Both the position numbers and the translations under genes were made by a program. Of a stretch of DNA of 64,000 nt, positions 39,401 to 51,400 are shown piece after piece. The notes under the pieces were generated by a model. The model saw only the letters and a list, made by a program, of their open reading frames with translations, did no database searches and had not been told where the DNA came from. The stretch covers positions 62,001 through 126,000 of the forward strand of contig JAEUHN010000047.1 in assembly GCA_016795365.1 (NCBI GenBank). The letters run 5' to 3'. The number at the start of each line of letters is the position of its first letter. Position 1 is the stretch's first letter. The stretch comes from Verrucomicrobiaceae bacterium (GTDB lineage: Bacteria; Verrucomicrobiota; Verrucomicrobiia; Verrucomicrobiales; Verrucomicrobiaceae).

Positions 39401-42400
39401 CAGCGGCAGTAAGGTGGTTACTTGCGCGAGCACGTCTGGCATTGCAGTCGGTCAAGCCGTGAGTGGAACGAATGTGCCCGCGTCAACGACGGTCGCCGCT
39501 GTGACGGGGCCGACTACTTTTGTATTGAGCAATGCTGTGACGGCAACGGTGGCTGTTCCTCTGATTCTCTTTACAGTGCCCGGTGGAGCTACGCTGGCCA
39601 ACGGCTCGACCAATGGAACCAACACAATCACTGTGACATCCACTGCGGGTCTTGTTCCAGGAATGATCGTCTCTGGAACGAATATTCCCGTCGGAGCGAA
39701 GGTCGCTTCGGTGAATACTAATGGAACAGAGTTTACGATTGATGTTCCAACCACAGGCAATGGAAGTGGAATTGCCATCGCGGCTGCAACACAGTCAGTT
39801 GCCCTCACCAGCACTCTCAACAACACAACGGTTACGGGTGTTTTGGGTGGTTATGTGACCGTCAATAAGACGTTCTGGGCACAAAGTGGAACAACTGGCA
39901 CCGGGTTGGCGATCGTTCCGGCAACCAACTATTTCTCATCACTTCAGAACTCCACGCTCCCAGGTTTGTGGAGCAACCAACCCGCGTTCGTCAATGCGAA
40001 CTTGGATATTGCTGCCAGCATGAATGCGAGTGGGACGATCGGTCTGGTGACATTCAACACTCCCACCAGCGTGAACGTCACAGTCCAAGGAAAAGCCAAC
40101 GTTTCTACCGGTGGGGTCCTCATCACACCCAACGTGGGTGCCAACACGATTTCGTTCAATGTTGCATCGACCAACACCTACAACCTGACTAACTGCGTCA
40201 CGACAGCAGCAAACGTCAAAGTCGTGTGCGATTCGACGGCAGGTCTCGTGGCTGGCATGGCGGTTACGGGCCCAAACATCCCGGCGAATTCGACAATCGC
40301 TGCCATCAATGATGCGACGAGCTTCAATCTCGGCAGCGCCACGGGCGTCACCGCAGGCACCGGACTGTCGCTTACGGCTTCCTACCTCACCTCGGTGACC
40401 AATTGCTCGTTTACGACCGCAAGCAGGAACGTGACGTGTGATTCGACGGTGGGCCTGTTAACGAACTCGTTGATCAGCGGTCCTGGCTTCCCTTCTGGGG
40501 CCTCGGTGGAGTCGATCACGAACGCCACAACATTCGTTGTCAATGTGACGCCGTCCGCAGCCAGCACCCCTGGCACCACTCTGACGGTTAAGCCCGCCAT
40601 CACGGGTGGTAATACCGGTGGTGCAGCCCAGCTTGCTATCCACCAGCACAACACCGCTGCACCTGTGATCCTCAATACTCCGATCGTCAACAGCGGCACT
40701 ACTGCGATCGCCCTGACCAAGTCCGGTCTTGGTGAGTTGGTCTTGATGGGTAACAACACGCAAACCGGCGGCACCTTCATCAACGAAGGAACGGTTCGAG
40801 TCGGCCAGGGTGGGACCGCTGAAGCCACGCTGGGCGGCAATGCCGCCACCCAGGTGAACGGAACCCTTATCCTTGATGCAGCGGGCGCTGAAACTCGTCT
40901 TGCCAGCAACGGCAACTTCCGCGGTGACGGCACGGTGACGCTGGCTGCTACCAATACCCGTGCCTGGGTAGTGGGAGGTAGCAGTGGTGCGTTTAACGGG
41001 ACCATTAACGTGCTCGGCGGCAAACTCGTGATGGCTCCGAGCCTCGATAACGACGATGTGGGTTTTGGCTCCAGCAATTCGACCATGATTGTGGGCCCGC
41101 TCGGCACGATCGAATTCCGTGGCAACACCCGCACAGACGAGCAGTATGGCATGGCTAACAATCTTACCCTTTACGGCACGGTTCGCGCAGATTTCCAGGA
41201 TGTGGTGACAGGCGTTGTTCCTCGTATTCAAAGTGCGATCACGATACCGACGATGGTGCCCGCTGAGCTGGCTCCAGGGGGAATCAGCGTCGCCAATAAC
41301 CCGGTATTCGACATCGTCACGGCAGCACAACTCAACCTCAACAATCTGATCTACTCCAGCATTGGGATCACCAAGATGGGCCAGGGGCGTTTGGTTCTGA
41401 ATGCGCAACAGACCTCAGATGCTCTACTGGGTGACACCGGTCGCTCAGCTAGCTACACGTTGTCTGGACAGATTCGCGTAAATCAAGGTGAGTTGTGGCT
41501 GTCGGGCGGCAATCGTGCTAGCGGCGCGCCTGGCGTGGGCAATGAAATTGTCGTGGCCAGCGGAGCCACTCTCGACCTGCGTGGTCAGTCGATGAACTAT
41601 GCGGACGATGCCTCCCCGCTTCGCAAGATCATACAAATCCAGGGCGCTGGATTCAGCCAACCCTTCGGTGCTGGAACGATTTCTACCGGAGCCCTTCGCA
41701 ATACGACAGGCACTGCAACCATTTCCCACCTTGAGCTTCTTGGTAATGCCACGGTAGGCAGTGGCGGCGTGGCCAACAACGGACGTATTGACCTCCAGCC
41801 CTATGACATCAATCCGAACACGGGTGCTGCAGTGGGCTCTTTGGTGAACTTCCAGCCTGCAACCCTCACATCCGTGGGTGGTAACTATAACCTGACCAAG
41901 ATAGGCACCGTGGACTTCGTGATCCATGACGCACTAGTGACCGGCCTGAACCAGTTCAAAGTGGCCGAGGGTGAGCTTCGCTGGGAAATCAACAACGCGC
42001 CCAACGCCGGAAACGGCAACATCACGGCTGCTGGCATCCAGAACTTGTTGATCGCCTACAGCAATCAGTCACCGCTGGATGCCACGCTGGGAACCCCCTC
42101 GGGTGGACCGTTGGTGCAGGGGCCTGTGGTCGGATCACGTGTCGAGTTCTACCGCAACTACAACCAGCACCACACCATGCCGATCAGTATGGATGGCGCG
42201 ACCGCCGCGGCGAACAAAGGCACCAACTACCTTGAGGCCAACAGTGACGGAGCCTCTGGTTCCTCAGTCCCCGCATCACGTGTGTATCTGGATGGAGGAA
42301 TCTCGGTCTCCGGTCCGGCTACGAGCAATATGTTCAACATTGATGGTGGTCTGGGTAACAACGTCCTTGCAAGTCAAGGCAACCAATCCCAGGACGTGCT

Positions 42401-45400
42401 GCTCAAGATGATCGTCGGCGCTCCGATCTCAGGTTTGGGCGGCATCTCTAAAATTGGCTTCCGTGAACTGCGCCTGACAGCCAACAACACCTACACGGGA
42501 GACACAATCATCGCCCGGTCAGGCAATATGGCTTTGCCGGGGCGCTCCGACACTGTTTCACTGAACGGCGTCGATTACACCACGCTCGGTGCTGCCGAGT
42601 CATGGGGTGAGTTTGGTCTCACGTTGAATGGTGGCGGTCGTATCTCCGGCACTGCCAACGTGATCATGGAGCGCACGGGAATGCTCACGCTCGACAATTC
42701 TACCCGTCTCGATGCTTCGTCGGCAGCGGTGACGACCAACCTTTCCGATCGTGTGAACAACGCAGCGAATGTCATCATGCGTCAGGGCTGGTTGAGACTG
42801 ATCGGAGCCGACACTGGCAATACCTCAGAGGCGATCGCCACGGTGGGCGGCGCAAAGCTTCAGGCTCAGTCGGGCACTAACCTGATCGATCTCTGGCCGA
42901 AGGAAGGCAGCAATCAGACGCTGACGCTCACGATCGGTGAAATCACCCGCTCGCCTGGTGCAGTTCTTCGTTTCCGCAATCTGGATGCCACCTCTGGCTT
43001 CAGTTCGACTGCAGTGGGAAGCCATGAGAATGTCCAAGTAGCGCTTACTTCGCTGGGTTCATTGCCAGAAGTGGGCAGTGGAGCATCAGCCACGTCACGC
43101 AAGATTATTCCTGGCTTGCTCGGAGGTTCTGCGCCGAACGGCATCTATGAGGACACGCGTTTGACCTCGGATCTTTTCAGCCAAGGACGCAACCTTCAGA
43201 ATGCTACCGGCAGCCATTTCATGACTTGGGACGGCGGGTTCCTGCGCCCCTTGGATGATTCGGAGTATGCGTCCACCTCCAATGGTGTGATCAGCAGCGC
43301 TCTCAATGGCCAGAATGTCAACGTGACGGACTTCAACCACTTTGTTCGTGAGAGTGTGTCTCTGAACTCCCTGCGTTTTGGTCCTACCATGGACAGCAAT
43401 GCCTCCGGTTCCGCACTCCATGACGGTTCGCAGATCACTAGCTATACCGACAACTGGCAACCAACGATTTATATCGATAGCAGCGCTGTGCTTTCAGTAG
43501 CCTCGGGGATGATCTCCTCCGCCGCCTTCGGTGTGGTAGGAACGGGAATCGATGAAACCACGCGCATTCGTGGAGGTGCCATCGACTTTGGCAGTCGCGA
43601 AGGCATCATCAATAACCAGAACTACTGGCTGCGCCTCACGGACGGCACTTACCAGACCAACAACTTCGAGCTTCAGACCGCAATTCGGGGTTCAGGGGGT
43701 CTCACTAAGGTGGGCAATGCCTCCGTCGTTCTCGATGGCCTCAACACCTACACAGGCACAACGACGATCAATGATGGTGTCTTGTTCGCTCGCAATGGGC
43801 GCAGCGCTTTGGGTGCTAATGGAAGAGCAAATGGAGTTATCAACACAGGGAATAACATAGTCGTCCAGGGTTCAGGTGACTTCCGTCTGACCAATGGGGT
43901 GATGATTGGCGCTCCTGGCGCACCCAAAGATTTGCTGGTCAAGATTCTGTCGGGTGAGAGTCAGATTCTGCGTTCGGAGAACGGAAACAATGCCTTCTAC
44001 GGCAACATCACGCTCGACAACGTTGATGCCAATGGCCATACCTCTCAACTCGGTCGTCCGCGCATGAGCGCCAACACCAACCAGTCGCTTGTGATCAACG
44101 GCGATATTGCAGGAGGCAACACCGCCCTCACGGACGACATCTACTATACCGACTCACGGATGCTCTCCCTCAATGGAGCTGGTTATATCTGGCTTCGCGG
44201 CCAAGTGGGTGACAAATTTGATTCTAATGGCTTGCCGGTGCCTGTTTCAGGTGTGGTTACCAGCCTGCCATCCAGTGCCACGGTCACCAATGAAAACCAA
44301 GTCTTCCGTCTTCAGATCACGGCTAACGATGATTTGAACGTGGCCTTCGACAAGCAATACAACGCGGCAGGTCGTCTCTCAATGGATCGTGGTGTTATGC
44401 TGGTCAATTATGACCCAGCTGCCTTGGGCCTTGGAGAAACTGGCTTCTGGACTCAGGCGGCACTTTCCCGACTGACCGGTGATCCAGCCCTCGGAGGTAG
44501 CACTACCACGATCACGTCCAACAGCACTAATGCCAATGGACTGACTTCACAGCATGGTTTCCTTCTCGCCAACAACCTGGGTGACGGTGGTGGAACGGCT
44601 GCGGTGTTCCTCACCAAGGCTAACCAAGTCTTCAACATGCCTGAGTGGCGTGTGAGCAACAACCACGGTGGTGCGGCCTGGATTGGTGGCACGAACGAGA
44701 CCGGCACCGTAACGTTTGGTGGTTTGTCTGGTGTTTACACCAGTGGTCTTGGCACCCTTAGCCTGGACAAGACGGCGCGTTTCTATGCGATGTCCGGTGG
44801 CAATGTGGTGATCAATCATCGTCTCAATGGCGGCAGCTTCATCAAAGTTGGTCGAGGGAAAGTCACTCTCCAGAACTCGGTCGTTAAGACCGGCAGCGAT
44901 ACGCAGTCATTCGAGTTGAGCGGCGGCGAACTAGTGCTCGACATGAATGGACAGTTTACCACCAGTGGCACGACCAACACGCCTGTGGCGTTGGTGGGCA
45001 ATGTGGGGACGTTCACCAGCACAGGTGGCATCCTTCGAGTTCAGGGCGTTTCCAAAGACTGGGGAGGTTTGCTCGGTGGTGCCGATCCTGCCAGCGGCAA
45101 CAACGTAACGGTCTCTATCTCCACCAACAACGATGCAGCTGGTCGCCTTGTTCGCTTCAACAGCGGTTTGACGCAAATCATCGCGGATGCGCGTGATGGC
45201 AAGAACGTCACCCTGTCCATGGGAAGCACGGTCACACAGAACAACGGCGTGGGGTCGGTCCAGCGCACCCTTGGTGCCACGGCCTCCTTTGTGGCCTACA
45301 ACAGCACGGGTCCGACCGCTTACAGTCAGACAGCTAACATGGCTGCGAGTATCACAACCGCTCAAAACACTACCATCAGCGGAGTAACAGTGGTGAATGG

Positions 45401-48400
45401 TTCCGTGTCTGTCACGGACGGCACCTTCACCTGGAGCCAGGCAAGCGGGTCGTCCTCCAGCCTCTGGACCGTGAGCTATAATGCGAGCACGCAGGTTGTC
45501 AGCGTGACATATAACCCTGCGCTCGGCGCAGCACGCACTCTGACAATCAACTGCTTGGTCCAAGGAACCAGCCGCATCAACCTGAACATCAGTGCGGATA
45601 ACACTGCTGCCCTCGCCAATGGTATCATTCCTTGGGCAGTAACGGGCACGGGGCCGAATCTTGCTCACGAATTTGCGTTGATCGACGCTACGGATGGCAA
45701 CCGGGTGAAGGGTTTTGGACGTTCGCCTGACGAGTTCAAGAACGACATCACTTTGTGGTCTCGTGGCGAGGATGTTTCGGAAGATACCGCCGACTCCCGC
45801 ACGGGCGGTGCAGGCTTCTATGGCACGCTGGCTGCGGGAGGAACGGTGAACACGCTGCGCTTCGATGCTGCTGCCGATAGCGCGATCAACGTAGCTTCCG
45901 GACAGTCTTTGTTCGTTGCCAATTCGGGCCTGCTGGTGACCTCGAACACCGGAGTTGCCAACAAGACGATCAATGGAGGTCGTTTGGTGGCATCACTCAT
46001 CATGTCCGGGCGAGTTACGAAAGACCAGAACATCGTCACGGGTCTGGATAGCACCTCGGAACTCTACATCGGCATGCCTGTCAGTGGCACAGGCATTCCT
46101 GCAGGCACGTTTGTGCAGGAGATTGTCTCGGCTACTTCGGTCAAGCTCACGACTCTGGCCACGATCACCACGGTGAGGCCCACCCAGGGAATTCAGTTCG
46201 GCACAGCCGAGTTGATCGTCCATCAGTATGGCCAGGGAGATCTGACCATCAATTCGGGCATGGGCAATGGCACAACCTCGCTGGCCAATGGAGTGACCAC
46301 CTTGGGATCGAATGTGGTGACTGTTCCATCGACGGTTGGGATTGTCCCTGGCATAATCCTCATCGGCAATAATATCCGTGCTGGTGCCACGGTGGTTTCG
46401 GTTACCAGTGCCACTACCTTCACCATGAGTCTGCCAGCGTTTGCCGGGGGCAATACTGGAAGCATCCTGCTGGTGGCACCGAGGACCATGCCCGCAACTG
46501 TGGCAGGGGCAAATGCCAGCTCTGGCAGTGCCGTTGTCACTGTGGCAACGACTGAGCCAGTGGTGGAAGGTATGGTCGTCACAGGCCCTGGCATCCCCAA
46601 TGGAACCTTGGTCCTGACTAAAGACTCGGCGACGCAGATCACTCTGACGAACAAAGTCACGTCGGCACTGAACAATGACGTGCTCTATGTGACGATGCCC
46701 AATGACGTTCCCTCGGCAGCGGTGGTATTCACGGGTGGTGTGACGCGTTTGGATTCTACCCTGGCATCGGTGTCCAGCACCGCACCAATGTTTGAAGGCA
46801 TGGGAATCGTTGGCACCAACATCCCCGCTAACACTGTGGTGCGCACGCTGGCATCAAGTGCAGATCCAAACAACCTGACGGACTTCCAGCTCAGCCAGAA
46901 TGCAACCGCAGCGGCCAGTGGACTGACGTTCACCGCCATCAAAGGAGCAGTCGTGCTGAACAATGCTTCTGTAACTGCCAACTCGAATGTGGTGAATGTC
47001 ACTTCGACGACCGGCCTGTTCCCCGGAATGCCTGTGCTTCTTCCTCATGTTCCTGCCGGTGCAGTCGTCCAGACGGTGCCCAGCTCGACATCCTTCACCA
47101 TCAGCATCCCGGTCCCAGCGGTGATCAGCGGGGCCACCACAGGGCTGACTGGGTTTGTCCAGTATCCAGGTTCAATGCCTTCACTCCTTACCGGCGGCCA
47201 GACCTTCAGCACCCCAGGCAACGAGCGCAAGTTGGTGGTGAGCACCACAGCAGGCATCACGGTGGGTCTCCCCATCATCGGGCCCAATCTTCCGAGCGGG
47301 ACGGTGGTTGAGCAGGTGTTCAATGCGACGACGCTCATTGTGAGCAAGAACGTTACAGGCGCTGGCACAGGCAATTATCTGATCGGCACCAAGAGCTACC
47401 TGCCGCTGACATTGTTGAATGCCATCATTACGAACGGCTCGAATGTCATTCATGTAGCCAGCACGGCTGGACTTGGAGAAGGGCTGGTCGTCATTGCCCC
47501 AGGCATCCCAGGCGGTGCAACTGTGGTGGAAGTGAACAGCTCGAATGCGTTCACTGTGAGCAGCAACGCCAATGCCAGCTCGAGTGGCAACACGATAACC
47601 GTGGTGTCACCGATGAGTCTTGTGGTAAGCGGTCCTACCACGACCACCGGGGGAACGGTGAATACCGGAGCGGTTGTGTTGACCAACACAGATAACAACT
47701 ACGGAGGCAAAACCTACATCAATGGCGGCATCCTCAGCATTGACGATGAAGCGGTCCTCGGGCCCGAACCTGCGAACGAAATCACCGATCAGATCACGAT
47801 CAACGGTGGCACCTTGCGCTGGACCGGTCCGAATGGACTGCTCTCACAAACCCGTGGTATCACGCTGGCAGCCTCAGGTGGTGTCATCGATGTGGTGAAT
47901 CCATCGACGAACCTCATGATTCAGAAGGGTATCGTCAGCCAGGAATTGTATCGTGGAGATCTTATCAAGACGGGTGCCGGGACCCTCACCTTTGAGGGCG
48001 ATAACGGCAATATGGGCAGCTTCCAGGGTTTGATTGATGTCAAACAGGGCACCTTGCGTGTCGCAGGCGACAATCCAGGTGCTGGTGCTGGCACTTCGTC
48101 CATCTTTGGTTCGAACATCAGCTGGGCCGACGGAACGGTCATGCGTTCGGGCACCAACCTGATGCTGCAGATGGGTAACGCGAACGGCGGTGGCGATTGG
48201 AACTTCGAGGAGTTCATCACCTTTGAAGGCAATAACTTCGTCACAGTCGGCACTTTGGGTGCTGCGGTGCGACCGATGAACTGGAATGGTCCGATCGCCA
48301 TGAATGGCACCACCACCTTCGAGATCGTGCCCGGCCAGATATTCCGCTTCAATACCGGTGGCGGCTTCATTCAGGGCAACGGAGACATCGTCAAAGATGG

Positions 48401-51400
48401 CCAGGGCACTCTGGAGTTCCGCGAGAACATCCCTGATTGGAAGGGGGGGCTGTCCATTCTCCAGGGACGCACGCTGTTGGTGAACCAGGGCGACGCGATG
48501 GGAAGCGGAAATAGGATTGCCTTTACCCCGACGCTCCAGAATCCTGCGCCTGCCGCTGGCACTGGTTCGTTCATCGACGGAAACGTCTTTACCAACACGA
48601 AGTTCATCACGCTCGGCAGCAATCAGAGCCAGGGTGTTGCAGAGTTGCTCATCCAGCCTGATTTGGGCACGGCCGGAAGTGTGTGGGAAGTTAATCACCC
48701 GATCAATGTGGTCTATGGCCCAGCCCAGACGAAGCGGCTTGGGGCAGCATTCATCCCCAATGTCAATGGGTCCATCCAGCGCTTTAACGGTGACATCACA
48801 CTCAATGACAACCTCATTCTCTACTATGAGGACAACAACGCCAGCACCGCAGCTGGTGGTGAGTTTGTGAATGTGGAATACAACGGGCGGTTCTTCGACG
48901 GCTCGCTGACCAGCGGCAATCTGGTGATCGACACGAACGAGGGGGCCAACGGCGGCACTCGTGTGGACAACACGAATGGACGCACCTTTGTGACGCATTC
49001 GTTCAATGCAGACAATTCAGGCTGGACGGGCGACCTCGTCATCAGCAACAACACCACCTACGGTCCAGACCAGACTTCCATCGCTCGCCTCGGCCACAGT
49101 TTGGCTCTGACAGCCAAGAACGACGTCACGATGAACTACAACTCCATCCTGCAAGCGGGTGGTAATTCGGTGACGATTGGCTCGTTACAGACGAAGGGGG
49201 GCACTGGAGCGTTCCTTGGCAATGTTGGAACCGTTAGTGCCAACGTGAACGCCAGCACCGAGATCATCGAGAACGCTGCCCTCACTCCGGGCACGCTGCG
49301 CATTGCTCAAGCAACTCCTTCAAACGTTGAGGTGAAATGGGATGCTCACTTCCGTGATGGCACACCTGCCAGCACAGTTACTGCCCCTGGCTCTTCGATA
49401 GGTGGAGCAAGCCTGAGCATCGTCAAAGCGGGAGAAGGATGGGCGTCGCTCACGTTGCAGAATCAATACACGGGAACGACTGTCGTTGAGCAGGGAATCT
49501 TGCAGGTGGGTGTCAATGGTATTGGCGACACTGGCGCGGTTCGAAATGCCAACATCGCGGGCCTCACTTTGAACGCAGGCGCTACACTCGCGGGCTCTGG
49601 CACTGTGCAGGGGGCTGCGCTTCTCAATGGCTTGATCAAGCCTGGTGATGTGGGTGGCGCTGCGATGGGGACTCTCTCCATCACCGGCAACGTCGTTTTT
49701 GGAGCTGGATCTGAGACGTTCTTCCAGATTTCGCGTCCTAGCTTCACAATGCCTGAGCTGCTCAATGCTACGGCTGCCGTCGTTGCCGATCCTGTTTATC
49801 AGAGTCAGCGAGACAATCTATTGCTCTATGACACCACCAAATACGTGAACGAGCTGAACACACCGGTTCTGAGTTCGCAGCACGACAGCTTGACCATTGG
49901 TGGCACAGTGCAGGTGACACCGGGGGCTAAGTTTACTGTGTTGCTCAATGGCTATTCACCCACTGCGGGAGACGTGTTCCGTCTGCTCAACCTTGATAGC
50001 AATAATACGCTTGATGCCACCGGAGCGCCCGGCCTCTTGGCGATCTCGACTGGCAACGCTCTGCAAAGCGTGTCATCAGGTATCGAAGACTTGATCCTGC
50101 CTTCACTTGGAGACGCCTTCCTCTGGGACACGAGCATGTTCACTTCCCATGGCTTGCTGCTTGTCGTTGGCTCTGGCCCCGTGCCAGACAACCTAACGCC
50201 AACCACTTGGCCGCTGAACCGCCTGGTCCCGCTTAATTCTTCGTGGACGATGAACGTCGCGGCCGCAGGTCAACAACCCATCTCCTATATATGGAAAAAG
50301 AATGGTGCGCCAATCGTTGGTGCAACTGGAGGAAGCTACACAATTCCATCGGTGAACGCTTCCACTGTCGGCAAATATTCGGCATCGGCGACGAACTCAA
50401 GCGGCTCGGTCGAACGGCCCGCTGCCGTGATCGCCGCGGTTGATACGACGACGACTTCGACCACGCTTCTGAAGACAAATGGGACGACGACGCTAAAGGT
50501 GGTGACGGCTATTCCGACCGCCGTGCCGGCTGGTTACTTTGGTTATCAGTGGATGCGGAATGGAGTGCCGATCAATGACACAGACACAGCTGCTTCGTCT
50601 GCCTCGATCAAACCCTATGTAGGCACAACGACCGCGACTCTGACGATCAAGTCTTTTGCCGCTGAATTCGAAGGTGTTTATACATGCCGGGTGACGATGT
50701 CGAAATCGATTCCCAATACGAGCAATCCAACCACTGCTCCATCGCTGGTCACTGGTGCAAACACAGTATTGCTGGCGTCCATTCCGGAGATTGGTCCAGT
50801 GGCACTGCCTTCTGGCAAGGTCGGTAGCACCTATGGTCCGCCTTCGGGTTATCAGGTGCCTCATACCACCACGCCGGCGAACAAGAAACCCACGAGTTGG
50901 AGTGCAACCGGCCTGCCGACTGGCTTGACTATCAATCCTTTGACAGGGGTGATCAGCGGAACGCCGACGCAGTCCACGACCTCCACCATTAAGTTCGAGA
51001 ACATTCGTATTACGGCAACGAATGCCGCTGGCAGCGTCACCGCAGGGCCCTTTGCCATTGTGGTGGCACCGCTGAGCACCAACGTGGTTGGCACTTTTGT
51101 TGCCCTGGCTGATCGCACGGGAACTGACACCACGGGCACACTGGGACTTGGGGCTCGCCTTGATGTTACGGTCGGCGCCAACGCTCAGTGGACAGGCAAG
51201 CTCATCATTGGAGCCGTCAGTTATCCCATCTCTGGAAGCCTGAATTCATCGGGCCTCAATCCGACGGCAACCAAGGCAATCACCCGTTCGGGTGAGAAGC
51301 CTGCGAAGAGCAACTTGAACTTGTTCCTTGAGTTTGATGCATCAAACGGAGGTCTGGTTTCGGGCACCATTACTGACGCTGGGGCCAGCCCCACAACCGC

